From contig CAZEDW010000004.1 in the NCBI GenBank assembly GCA_964510955.1, positions 93,116-157,115 of the forward strand: a DNA stretch of 64,000 nucleotides. Reading direction: 5' to 3'. The translations under genes and the position numbers were made by a program. The notes under the pieces were generated by a model. The model was not told where the DNA came from, ran no database searches, and saw nothing but the letters and a program-made list of their open reading frames with translations. Positions 51,125 through 60,084 of this stretch are shown here, one piece after another. Source of the stretch: JAFLCM01 sp964510955. GTDB lineage: Bacteria; Planctomycetota; Phycisphaerae; Phycisphaerales; UBA1924. Each line of letters opens with the position of its first letter. The first letter of the stretch is position 1.

Positions 51125-53926
51125 ATGACGCGCCCCGCCGCCATGCCCGATACACCCACCCCGCCTCATCTCGCCGAGTCCAAGCAGGCCTACGGCGCCG
51201 ATCAGATCAAGATCCTGGAGGGCCTTGAGGCCGTCCGCAAGCGCCCCGGGATGTACATCGGCGACACCGGCGCCGGCGGGCTGCACCACCTGGTCTACGA
51301 AGCCGTCGACAACTCCATCGACGAGTGCATGGCCGGGCGGGCCACGATGGTCAGCGTCCGCATCCACACCGACAACTCCATCAGCGTCACCGACGACGGC
51401 TCGGGCATCCCCGTCGAGCCCAAGAAGCACGACAACCCCGCCTACAACGGCAAGCCCGCCGTCGAAATCGTCATGACCGTCCTGCACGCGGGCGGCAAGT
51501 TCGGCGAGGAAGGCTCGGCCTACAAGGTCTCCGGCGGTCTGCACGGCGTCGGTATCTCCTGCGTCAACGCCCTCTCCGAGCGTCTCGCCGTCGAGGTCAT
51601 GCGCGACGGGAAGGTCCACCAGATCGTCTTCGAGCGCGGCGTCACCAGCGAGAAGCTCCACGTCATCGGCGACGCGCCCAAAAAGCCCGACGGCAAGCCC
51701 CGCACCGGCACCAAGGTCACCTTCAAGCCCGACCCCGAGATCTTCCCCGAGATCGAGTTCTCCTACGCCACCCTCAGCCACCGCCTCCGCGAGATGGCCT
51801 ACCTGAACCCCGGCGTCACCGTCCGCATCACCGACGAGCGTGTCGGCGCCGACGGCAACATCAAGGACGAGACCTACCGCTTCGACAAGGGCCTGATCGA
51901 TTTCGTCGCCCACCTCAACCACGCCAAGCAGACGATGCACGAGATCGTGCACCTCAAGGGCGAGGATAAGGCCCAGAACTTCTCCTGCGAGATCGCGCTG
52001 CAGTACAACGACTCGTACAACGAGATGGTGCTCAGCTTCGCCAACAACATCCGCACCATCGACGGCGGCACCCATCTGTCCGGCTTCAAGACCGCTCTCA
52101 CCCGCACCCTCAACAACTACGCCAAGAACGCCAAGCTGCTCAAGGAGTCGGACCCCGCACCATCGGGCGATGATCTGCGCGAAGGCCTCGCCGCCGTGGT
52201 GAGCGTCAAGCTGCCCGAGCCCCAGTTCGAGGGCCAGACCAAGGGCAAGCTCCGCAACACCGACGTCGAGGGCTGGGTCAGCGCGATCTTCAGCGAGCGG
52301 CTTCAGAAGTGGCTCGATGAGCACCCCAGCGAGGCCAAGAAGATCTGTCTGAAGGGAATCGTGGCCGCGCAAGCGAGAGAGGCGGCCCGCAAGGCCCGCG
52401 AGCTCACCCGACGCAAGAGCGCACTCGAGAGCGGCTCAATGCCGCACAAGCTCCGCGATTGCACCACCAAGGACGTCGACCGCTCGGAGATGTTCATCGT
52501 CGAGGGTGACTCCGCAGGCGGCAGCGCCACCCAGGGGCGCGACGTCGAGACCCAGGCCATCCTGCCCCTCCGCGGCAAGCTCATCAATGTTGAGAAGGCC
52601 CGCCTCGACAAGGTGCTGGCCTTCGAAGAAATCCGCACCCTCATCAGCGCCCTGCGCTGCGGCATCGGCGAAGACTTCGACATCTCAAAGTTGCGATATG
52701 GCCGCATCATCATCATGACCGACGCCGACGTGGACGGCAGCCACATCCGGACCCTGCTGCTCACGTTCTTCTTCCGCCAGATGCCCGAGCTCATCCGGCG
52801 CGGCAAGGTCTACATCGCCCAGCCGCCCCTCTACCAGATCACCCGCGGCAAGAAGAGCCAGTACGTCCTCAACGAGGGCCGCATGACCGAGGTGCTCGCC
52901 GAGCTCGGCCTCGACGGCGCCTCGCTCCTGGTGCGCGATCTCCCCTCCGGGGGCAGCGCCGATTCCCGGCCGGTGTCTTCTCAGGACGGCCTTCACGCCA
53001 AGACCATTGAAGGCGACCAGCTCCGCAAGCTCATCAAGCTCCTCCGGCGCATGCACGAGCTCGTCGAGATCGCCGAGCGCCGAGGCGTCAAGTTCACCGA
53101 CCTCCTCTCCGCCTCGCGCAACGACCCCGCCGGCGGCCACCGCCTGCCGACCCACCGGGTCACCTGGGCCGGCCAACCCGGTAAACCCGGTGGCGACGAG
53201 TTCGCCTGGAGCGACGAGCAGGCCGCGGAGATCGTCCGCAGGCACAACCTCCGACTGCCCGAGTTCAACACCGACGCCGCCCACAACGGCGCCGCAACCC
53301 CCACGGCGCCCTCCGCGGCCCCCGCCGATCCGCGCCCCGTCGCCGTCGTCCGCGAGCTGCATGAGAACCGGGAGCTCTCGCACCTGTTCGAGCAGTTCGC
53401 AGCGTTCGGCCTGAGCTTCAGCGACTACGCGCTCGTTCGCCAGGAGGCTGTGACCGGCGAGAAGCTCCCGACCCGGTTCGCCTGGTCCACGCCCCTGCGC
53501 GCCGGCCCGATCAAACCTCGCGGCGCTGAAGCCGGCGATGAGGTCGTGAACGAGCTGGGCGCGAACCGGGCCGCCGACGACGAGACGGACGGCGCCGAGT
53601 CAGAGCCCGCCGCTCACTCGCCAAGCCACGCCGACGCGGCGTCCCGCCTTGTCGAAGCCCCCAACCTCCCCAGCATCCTCACCACCCTGCTCGACGTCGG
53701 CCGCCGCGGCATGGAGGTCAAGCGCTTCAAGGGCCTGGGAGAGATGGACCCCGAGCAGCTCTGGGAGACCACGATGGACTACTCGAAGCGCACGATGCTC
53801 AGGGTGACCTGGGACGACGCCTCCGCCGCCGACGAGCTGTTCACCATCCTGATGGGCGAAGACGTCGACCAGCGGCGCAAGTACATCGAGGACCACGCGC
53901 TCGAGGTCAAGAGCCTGGATGTCTAG
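51125..53926 (+). CDS. gyrB: DNA gyrase subunit B
   Basis: ATPase subunit of gyrase, 933 residues from ATG 51125 (ATG 51143 is also possible). The GHKL domain begins IKILEGLEAVRKRPGMYIGD and has LVYEAVDNSIDECMAG. The transducer and TOPRIM domain follow, with EGDSAGGSA near residue 460 and the metal-binding DADVDGSHIR near 533. The C-terminal hallmark KRFKGLGEMDPEQLWETTMD is near 869. Odd feature: an insert of roughly 280 residues between YQITRGKKSQYVLNE and that hallmark, at the same site as the 170-residue insert of Gram-negative enzymes but longer and with Ala/Pro-rich linkers. gyrA is not adjacent. Confidence 0.96.
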   Translation: MTRPAAMPDTPTPPHLAESKQAYGADQIKILEGLEAVRKRPGMYIGDTGAGGLHHLVYEAVDNSIDECMAGRATMVSVRIHTDNSISVTDDGSGIPVEPKKHDNPAYNGKPAVEIVMTVLHAGGKFGEEGSAYKVSGGLHGVGISCVNALSERLAVEVMRDGKVHQIVFERGVTSEKLHVIGDAPKKPDGKPRTGTKVTFKPDPEIFPEIEFSYATLSHRLREMAYLNPGVTVRITDERVGADGNIKDETYRFDKGLIDFVAHLNHAKQTMHEIVHLKGEDKAQNFSCEIALQYNDSYNEMVLSFANNIRTIDGGTHLSGFKTALTRTLNNYAKNAKLLKESDPAPSGDDLREGLAAVVSVKLPEPQFEGQTKGKLRNTDVEGWVSAIFSERLQKWLDEHPSEAKKICLKGIVAAQAREAARKARELTRRKSALESGSMPHKLRDCTTKDVDRSEMFIVEGDSAGGSATQGRDVETQAILPLRGKLINVEKARLDKVLAFEEIRTLISALRCGIGEDFDISKLRYGRIIIMTDADVDGSHIRTLLLTFFFRQMPELIRRGKVYIAQPPLYQITRGKKSQYVLNEGRMTEVLAELGLDGASLLVRDLPSGGSADSRPVSSQDGLHAKTIEGDQLRKLIKLLRRMHELVEIAERRGVKFTDLLSASRNDPAGGHRLPTHRVTWAGQPGKPGGDEFAWSDEQAAEIVRRHNLRLPEFNTDAAHNGAATPTAPSAAPADPRPVAVVRELHENRELSHLFEQFAAFGLSFSDYALVRQEAVTGEKLPTRFAWSTPLRAGPIKPRGAEAGDEVVNELGANRAADDETDGAESEPAAHSPSHADAASRLVEAPNLPSILTTLLDVGRRGMEVKRFKGLGEMDPEQLWETTMDYSKRTMLRVTWDDASAADELFTILMGEDVDQRRKYIEDHALEVKSLDV

Positions 53927-53935
53927 GCTGGGAAG

Positions 53936-54814
53936 TTAGCGCCCCACGAACTGAACCGTCTGCGCCAGCACATGCACGTCCTGCGGCAGGCACCGCGACG
54001 CCGCGCTCGCGTAGCACGCCGGCGAGCCGTCGCACTGGCGCGGCGCGTCCGTCACGCACTCCACCAGGCTCTCGGCCTCCGCGGGCGTCCGCGGCAGCAT
54101 CTCCGTCGGGCCCTCCAGCGCCACCAGCAGAATCCGGTCGGGCGACGGCGCGCACGCGCCCTTCAGCGGCACGCTCAACAGGTCCGTCGGCGCGTGATCG
54201 GCGAGCCGGCGTCCGTCGGTGAAGTCATGAGGCTGCAGGTGCACGCAGCTGCACCCGTCGCGCGAATCCTTGAAGATCGCCACCACTACGCAGCCGGTGC
54301 ACGAGGGCTGGGCCGCCCGTGCGCCGCCCGCGTTCGACAGGCTCGCCAGTTGCACCGCGGCGCCCTGCGCCGCGCCATTCCCGGGCGACACCGGCGACGG
54401 GCCGGGCACCACCAGCGGCCTGGGCCGCTGAGTGCCCGCCAGCTTGGTGCTGCTGTCCGCCGGCGTCGGGGTGGCTGATTTCTTGCTACCGCTATCCGCG
54501 AGCGTCCCGCGCGTCTGCGGGGCCGAGGGCAGATTGGGCGGCGAAAGCACCAGCTCCGCGAACGCCCACCCCAGCGCCACGCACGCCGCCAGCGCAAAGC
54601 CCGCCTTGAACCATGTGCCAGAGCGTGCCCACCGGAGCGTCGTGGCCTGCTGGCGCTCGCGCCGAGCCGCGTCGATCCGCAACAGCGCCTCCCGCTCTTC
54701 CGGGCCGGCCTGGGTCATCCGCAACTGGGGGCGCCCGCCCCGCAGCACCTCGCTCTCAAACGCCTCCGCCTCCACGGCCATGCGGATCAGGTTGTCGAGG
54801 TCATGTTCGGTCAT
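53936..54814 (-). CDS. Membrane anti-sigma-like protein with Cys-rich domain
   Basis: Protein of 292 residues with one membrane helix (AGFALAACVALGWAFAELVL, about 90-110). The cytosolic N-terminus (MTEHDLDNLIRMAVEAEAFE) is helical and could hold a sigma factor. The outer part has a Pro/Ser linker and then a domain with nine cysteines, including SCTGC and GCSC. The position 101 bp after an ECF sigma gene on the same strand is the main reason for the anti-sigma call. The Cys pattern suggests a redox- or metal-sensing domain. No zinc-type HxxxCxxC motif is present. Function inferred. Confidence 0.6.
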   Translation of the reverse strand: MTEHDLDNLIRMAVEAEAFESEVLRGGRPQLRMTQAGPEEREALLRIDAARRERQQATTLRWARSGTWFKAGFALAACVALGWAFAELVLSPPNLPSAPQTRGTLADSGSKKSATPTPADSSTKLAGTQRPRPLVVPGPSPVSPGNGAAQGAAVQLASLSNAGGARAAQPSCTGCVVVAIFKDSRDGCSCVHLQPHDFTDGRRLADHAPTDLLSVPLKGACAPSPDRILLVALEGPTEMLPRTPAEAESLVECVTDAPRQCDGSPACYASAASRCLPQDVHVLAQTVQFVGR

Positions 54815-54915
54815 GGTGGAACGGTCCAGTCGGTCGATGGTCCCCCGGTCTTATTCGATCGCCGCCCCCCCCGCGCTCGGGAGTCCCGGCACTTCGGACA
54901 AGTCCGGAACGATTC

Positions 54916-55659
54916 TCAACCCCGGGTCCCTCCGGGCCCATCGCCCGGCGACTCAGGACCGTGGGATTCATGGAGCCCCCGGAACCCCTTGGAGGCCAGA
55001 AAACGCTTGATTTTCTCGAACGCGGCGCGTTTTTTGACGTTCGCTGTCGAGGGCGCCAGGCCGAGCCGTTCCGCCAGGTCACGGTCCGAGAGCCCTTCAC
55101 CCGCCCAGCGGACGATCGCCCGCTCCTGCTCGCTGAGCCCGGCGCCCTGCTCGCCAGACATCGCCGCGCGGACCGCCTGGATCAGCTCGCTCTCGGCCCG
55201 GACCGAGTCGTCCGGTAAGGCCTCGCCCGCCTCCTCGCTCAGCGCCGCGACCCGGCCCGCCTTGCCCGCCCGGCGCAGGTGCTGCAGCCACACGTTGTTC
55301 CCGACCGCGTAGACAAACGTCGAGAGCGTCGCTTTGCCGGGGTCGTAGCGCCCCATCCGCACCGCGTTCCATACGAGCGTCCATGTCCGTTGCGCAAGGT
55401 CCTCCGAAAGGTCCTGGTCGCCCCCGCACCGCTTCAGAAACAGCCGCACCAGCCCCGCGCTGAAGCGCCGGTGCAGGTCGCTGAACGCCGTGGCGTCGCC
55501 CGCCGCCGCAGCCCGCGACAGCTCAACGAGGCGCTGAGGGGTCAGCTCTCCCGAAACGTCCCCGCCCGCCCCCCGGCCCACAGATCGCCCCCCGCCGGTT
55601 CCGGAATCAGGCGCGGCGGGGGGCGCGGCGGGGGGCGCGGGTTGGTCCGGATTGGCCAT
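54916..55659 (-). CDS. ECF-type RNA polymerase sigma factor
   Basis: Sigma factor of 247 residues. After a Pro/Gly-rich leader, region 2 reads LHRRFSAGLVRLFLKR, then QDLSEDLAQRTWTLVWNAVR and KATLSTFVYAVGNNVWLQHL RR. Region 4 is LSEQERAIVRWAGEGLSDRD LAERLGLAPSTANVKKRAAF, a helix-turn-helix for -35 recognition. I start at the second in-frame Met (MANPDQ); a GTG at 55698 would add 13 residues, and neither has a strong ribosome site. It precedes the anti-sigma-like gene and is divergent from the DUF1573 gene, which may be a target. Confidence 0.87.
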   Translation of the reverse strand: MANPDQPAPPAAPPAAPDSGTGGGRSVGRGAGGDVSGELTPQRLVELSRAAAAGDATAFSDLHRRFSAGLVRLFLKRCGGDQDLSEDLAQRTWTLVWNAVRMGRYDPGKATLSTFVYAVGNNVWLQHLRRAGKAGRVAALSEEAGEALPDDSVRAESELIQAVRAAMSGEQGAGLSEQERAIVRWAGEGLSDRDLAERLGLAPSTANVKKRAAFEKIKRFLASKGFRGLHESHGPESPGDGPGGTRG

Positions 55660-55856
55660 GAGAAAGAAAAGGAAGACGTGGCTATCGGCGATTCGCACCC
55701 CCAGACCGTTATGGGGACGATACCGCTGCCCCGCCCGCGCCGGTATGAGAGAACGCTTCCGCGAGCGCCGGGGGCGCCGGGCGGGAATAATCCCCGTCCC
55801 ACCCCGATGTGTTCGATTGCCCCGTCCAGCGCCGCCCCCCCGCCCCTGAGGCCCCC

Positions 55857-56795
55857 ATGCTCGCAGTAACCAGAATCCTCGCCGTCGCGATCTTCGCCGC
55901 CCTGCCCATGGCCGCCGCGGCGCGGCAATCGTCGGCGCCCTCGCCCCAGATCCACGGTCCGCAGGTGGTCTTCGAACAGGAATCGTTCGATTTCGGGAGC
56001 ATCTACGACGACAAGCCCGTGATGGCCAAGTTCCTGCTCCGAAACGTTGGCGACGCCCCGCTCCGCGTCGATCAGGTCCGCCCGCTCTGCGAGTGCGTCA
56101 CCTTCGTCAAGCCGGCGAAGCTGACCTTCGCCCCCGGAGAGTCCGGCGAGCTGGCGATGGTGTTCGACCCGTCCATGTCTCGCGGCGGCGTCCAGGCCCA
56201 GACCGTCGAGGTCCGCACCAACGCCTCCAGCGATTTCACCCGCCTCTACATCCGGGGCACCGTTAAGCAGCTCGTCGAGATCAGCCCCCTGGTCGCCCGG
56301 TTCGGCTGGGCACGCCCCGCCGAGAAGAAGTCCATCAAGCTCACGGTCATCGGGCGAACCCCGGATTTCAAGGTCACCGCCGCCAAGTTGCTCCGCCAGC
56401 CCGACTTCTTCCAGGTCTCCATCGGCGCCCCCGAACCGCTCGACCTCCGCGACGAGAAAGGCGCCAAGGTCACCGTCGAGGTCTCGCTGAACGGCATGAC
56501 CGCCGGTGAGTTCGTCGATGAGCTCGAGTTCACCACCAACGACCCCCGCAAGCCCACCGCCAGGGTCACGGTGACCGGCTATGTCGGCGACAGCCCCCCC
56601 CCGAAGCGCACCGCCGAGCCCATCATGACGCACGACGGCAAGCCCATCGATCCCAAGCAGCTTTCCAACGATCAGATCCGTGATCACGCGATCAAGAACC
56701 TGAAGGACCTCCCCTCGTCCACGCCGGTCCCGGCGCCGTCCACCACCGACGCGCCCAAGCCCGAGAACCCCAAGAAAGACAAGCCCGGCGCCTGA
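55857..56795 (+). CDS. DUF1573-domain exported protein
   Basis: Protein of 312 residues with signal peptide (ILAVAIFAALPMAAAARQSS) and at least one DUF1573/ASH-like Ig domain: FEQESFDFGSIYDDKPVMAK, FLLRNVGDAPLRVDQVRPLC and ECVT, with the family Cys pair. A second, related Ig-like half covers IKLTVIGRTPDFKVTAAKLL to ARVTVTGYVGD. The tail is Pro/Lys-rich. Family members are common in planctomycetes and bacteroidetes envelopes with unknown role. Start ATG 55857 fits the signal peptide; the frame opens 16 codons earlier. Confidence 0.82.
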   Translation: MLAVTRILAVAIFAALPMAAAARQSSAPSPQIHGPQVVFEQESFDFGSIYDDKPVMAKFLLRNVGDAPLRVDQVRPLCECVTFVKPAKLTFAPGESGELAMVFDPSMSRGGVQAQTVEVRTNASSDFTRLYIRGTVKQLVEISPLVARFGWARPAEKKSIKLTVIGRTPDFKVTAAKLLRQPDFFQVSIGAPEPLDLRDEKGAKVTVEVSLNGMTAGEFVDELEFTTNDPRKPTARVTVTGYVGDSPPPKRTAEPIMTHDGKPIDPKQLSNDQIRDHAIKNLKDLPSSTPVPAPSTTDAPKPENPKKDKPGA

Positions 56796-56988
56796 GGCCC
56801 CTCGGGCCCCTCACCCATAACGCGTGTCGGCGGCGATGCCTGAGCCGCCCATGACGACCACGACGCCCCCTCGAACTGCGGGGGCGTTTTCGTTGCTGCG
56901 GATCCCAGCCGAGCGGTCCGATCCGCTGGGGGCGCGGACCGCCCGATGTCGCGGCGCCGCCGGGGACCCGCACTTGAGGAGACGCGTG

Positions 56989-57711
56989 ATGGCCAGCCTT
57001 CCGGATCGGTTCACGTTCGCGCAGCGCGCGGCGGCGGTGCTTGTTTGGGCCGCCGCCGGCGCCGCGCTTCCCGGCTGCGCCTCCAGCGGCGGCGCCCGCG
57101 CCTCCGCCGGCCCGCGCGCCATGCAGGTCGACGCCGTCGCACTGCGCGTGGTGGGGGGGCGCAACGCTCAGGAGGCCATCACCGCGCTCGCTCCCGACAC
57201 CGGTCGCGCCGGCACGCCCGTGCTCAGCGCCTCCACGCAGGACGTGCTGGCGAGGCTCGCCGAGGTCGCCGAGGTGCAGGTGATCGGGCGTCCGAGCGTT
57301 GTCGTGACCCCGGAAAAGCCGCGCCAGCTCCACATGACCGGCAGCCCTTCCGAGCAGGCCGCCGAGCTGGGGTTCCTCGCCGGCGTCAACACCGATGTGC
57401 GACTGGTCCTCGAATCCACCAGCGCCGGGCGTGACACCATGGGCCTCAAGGTCTCCGGCTCGGTGCTGCAGTTCACCCCCGACAAGCCCGGCGCCAAGGG
57501 CGGCGCCAGCGCCGCCAACGCCGCCTACACCCGCCTCCGCGATTTCGAGACCGACCTGAAGCTCCGCCCCGGCCAGCCCGCGCTCGTCACCGGCCCCGCC
57601 CTGGTCGAACAGGCCGACGGCGTCTGGACCGGGATCGTCATCCTCCTCACGCCCCACGAGGCCACCCCCGCGCAGGTCGCCGCCGTCGAGACGGCGGGCG
57701 ACGAGAACTGA
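56989..57711 (+). CDS. Hypothetical lipoprotein
   Basis: Lipoprotein of 240 residues. The start ATG has GAGGAG 8 bp upstream, and the signal peptide ends AAGAALPGCASSGG with a lipobox. The mature part (VDAVALRVVGGRNAQEAITA, VLARLAEVAEVQVIGRPSVV VTPE) resembles secretin N-domain-like repeats, the part LPPGxPALVTGP-type reads LRPGQPALVTGPALVEQADG. Thus it may be a secretin-related lipoprotein, but this is inference. It lies 12 bp from the convergent dsbD gene. Confidence 0.6.
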   Translation: MASLPDRFTFAQRAAAVLVWAAAGAALPGCASSGGARASAGPRAMQVDAVALRVVGGRNAQEAITALAPDTGRAGTPVLSASTQDVLARLAEVAEVQVIGRPSVVVTPEKPRQLHMTGSPSEQAAELGFLAGVNTDVRLVLESTSAGRDTMGLKVSGSVLQFTPDKPGAKGGASAANAAYTRLRDFETDLKLRPGQPALVTGPALVEQADGVWTGIVILLTPHEATPAQVAAVETAGDEN

Positions 57712-57723
57712 GCCGAGCCACTA

Positions 57724-59781
57724 TCAAGGCCCGCGTGCCGCGGTCCGTGTCCCCCTGGCCTGCTCGATCGCGTCGATCACCTGCTGCGGCGTGTAGGCGT
57801 TGCTCATGAAGACGACCTCGCCCGCCGCCGAGCCGTCGTTGCGAACCACCACCAGCAGCGGGATCCCAAGCTGCTTCAGTTCTTTCAGTTTGGCCCAGCC
57901 CGGCGCCTGCTTGCTGGTCACGTCCGCCTTCACCGGCACGATCCCCTGCTGATTCATCGCTTTGACCACCTCGGGCCGGTGCAGCACGGCCTGTTCCAGC
58001 GCCTTGCAGTTCAGGCACCAGTCCGCCGTGAAATCGATCACGACGACCCTGCCCGCCTGGAGATGGTCCGCCACCTTCGCGGGCTCATAGGCCTGCCACG
58101 GGATCGGATCGGGGCGCGTCAGGTTCACCGCCACCAGCACCGGCACCCCGGTGAGCAAGAGCCCAAACACCACAACCAGCGTGCGCTTGATGTTCGAGCG
58201 GGCGATTGCCAATCCCCGTACGACCATCCACACCGCCGTCAGCGACGCTGTCGCCGCGATTGACCACCACATCACCCCCGCGATCCACGGGGCGCCGGCG
58301 ATCCAACCCAAGAGGCCGGTGCCGAGGAAGAACAGCGCGACGCCGATCATCAGCCCGCCCATCACCTGCTTGAGAAGCTCGCTCCCCGGACCGGCGCTGG
58401 GGAGCTTGCTCAGCAACTTCGGATTCGCCGCCAGGATCAGGTACGGCACCGCCATCCCCGCCCCGATGGCGCCGAACACGCTCAGCACCTTGCCCGGGTT
58501 GCCCGTCTGCGCTGCCCACGCCGCCGCGGTCCCCATCAAAGGGGCGGTGCACGGCGTCGCCAGGATCGCGGTGAGAATCCCGAAGACAAACGAGCCGCCG
58601 GTGGTCTCATGCTTGGGGTTCAGCATGTACACACCCTGGGGCAGGTTGACCGTGAACACCCCGAACATGCCCAGCGACATGAACAGGATGAACGCCCCGA
58701 TGCCGAGAATCACGGGCGGGTAGCTGAACAGCGAGCTGATCGCCGTGAACCCCGAGATGGTGAGGATCAAGACCCCAAGCACCATCCAGAAGAACACCAC
58801 CCCAATCGACATCACTGTGCCCAGATACAGGCACCGCCGCGGATTGCCCGCCGCATGTGAGAGGCTCAGGATCTTGAGCGGGATGACCGGCAGCACGCAC
58901 GGCGTGAAGTTCAGCAGGATCCCGCCCAGAAACGCCACCACCAGAAGCAGCACAAACCCGGCACCGCGCGGGTCCAGGGAGAAGTTGATCCAGAACAGGT
59001 TGAACTGAATCGGCTGCGAGCCCGCGACCGCGGACACCGCCGCTGCCACACCTTTGCCCGCGTGCAGATCAACCAGCCGCTGCGGATCGAACTTCGCGAA
59101 CAGCGCCGGGTCGCCGTTCCCCGCCGGCGCGGCGGCACCGGGCGCGATGACCGTCACCGCCACCTTTACCACCACCTCCTCCGCCGGCACGCACACCGAC
59201 TTGTCGCACGACTGAGAGAAGACGCGCACTTCCAGCGACTGCTCCCCCGGCGGCGCCGACGCCGAGACCAGCACGGGGACAAACGCCACCGCCTCGCCGC
59301 CGTACGTCGGCACCGTGACGGTCCTTGCCTTGCCCGTGACATCGCTGACTTCCGCCTCATGCAGTTCCGGGTACTGCGTCGCGCCCACCGTCGCCACCCA
59401 CGCGGGCTTCTCGCCGCTGATTCCGATCTCCGTCCGCTGTGCAAACTCCGCTATTTCCTTCGGCAAGGGGTCCTTCTGCCCCTCGCTCGGCAGCGCCGGC
59501 CAGCTATGCCACCCCTCCTTGTGCTTCAGGATGACCGCGATCACGAGGTCGCCACCCGGGTTCGCCCATGACCGTTGCGCAACTGCCGATACGGTCGTCG
59601 GCTTGAACTCGCCGTCGTCACCCGCATCCGCCGCCGGCGCCGCGTTGGCCGGCGCCGCGGGTGCAGAAAAGCTTGACCCGAACTTGCCCGACTTTCCGTC
59701 GCCGCCCCCGGCCCCCGACGCCGTCACCGACGCCAGCAACGAACACAGGACGAACGTGATTGCCAATGCCCATCGTGCCAT
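57724..59781 (-). CDS. dsbD: Thiol:disulfide interchange protein DsbD
   Basis: Electron carrier of 685 residues that passes reducing power from cytosolic thioredoxin to the periplasm. The N-terminal alpha domain has WHSWPALPSEGQK and the active Cys192/Cys197 in SQSCDKSVCVPAEE. The central membrane domain has the conserved Cys295 in NFTPCVLPVIPLKILSLSHA and TPCTAPLMGTAAAWAA. The C-terminal thioredoxin-like domain has FTADWCLNCKALEQ. A signal peptide (MARWALAITFVLCSLLASVT) is best read from ATG 59781; ATG 59793 is an alternative. It could serve the Cys-rich anti-sigma-like and DUF1573 proteins close by. Confidence 0.92.
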   Translation of the reverse strand: MARWALAITFVLCSLLASVTASGAGGGDGKSGKFGSSFSAPAAPANAAPAADAGDDGEFKPTTVSAVAQRSWANPGGDLVIAVILKHKEGWHSWPALPSEGQKDPLPKEIAEFAQRTEIGISGEKPAWVATVGATQYPELHEAEVSDVTGKARTVTVPTYGGEAVAFVPVLVSASAPPGEQSLEVRVFSQSCDKSVCVPAEEVVVKVAVTVIAPGAAAPAGNGDPALFAKFDPQRLVDLHAGKGVAAAVSAVAGSQPIQFNLFWINFSLDPRGAGFVLLLVVAFLGGILLNFTPCVLPVIPLKILSLSHAAGNPRRCLYLGTVMSIGVVFFWMVLGVLILTISGFTAISSLFSYPPVILGIGAFILFMSLGMFGVFTVNLPQGVYMLNPKHETTGGSFVFGILTAILATPCTAPLMGTAAAWAAQTGNPGKVLSVFGAIGAGMAVPYLILAANPKLLSKLPSAGPGSELLKQVMGGLMIGVALFFLGTGLLGWIAGAPWIAGVMWWSIAATASLTAVWMVVRGLAIARSNIKRTLVVVFGLLLTGVPVLVAVNLTRPDPIPWQAYEPAKVADHLQAGRVVVIDFTADWCLNCKALEQAVLHRPEVVKAMNQQGIVPVKADVTSKQAPGWAKLKELKQLGIPLLVVVRNDGSAAGEVVFMSNAYTPQQVIDAIEQARGTRTAARGP

Positions 59782-60084
59782 GCAAATCCCCATGAACGGA
59801 CCTAATAGAAGCGCAGCGCGGCCCCATCGTAGGGTCGCCCACCCTGCCGATTCCCCCCAAATCGTTGAGAGCCGTCTGGGTGATACCCGTTGCATGGCTC
59901 CTTGGATGCCCGCGGCCTTCATCCATGCACGCCGGGCAAGCCCCAAGGTCCTCCCCGGTCCGCTTCAAGGGCGATCAAACCCCTATCCGATAGTCCCAGT
60001 GGCCCACTCCCGTGGGCCGGTGTTGTTCCGTGCTGTCGCCGCGCCCCCGGTCCCGCCGCCGCCCCGCTCCCCCCTCCGGTCCTC
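59782..60084. other. Divergent region between dsbD and fliM
   Basis: No gene is supported here. A long frame into fliM and one into dsbD cross it but lack signal-peptide or domain features. No convincing promoter pair was seen; the minus strand has a TATTAG-like -10 near 59807. Confidence 0.4.
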
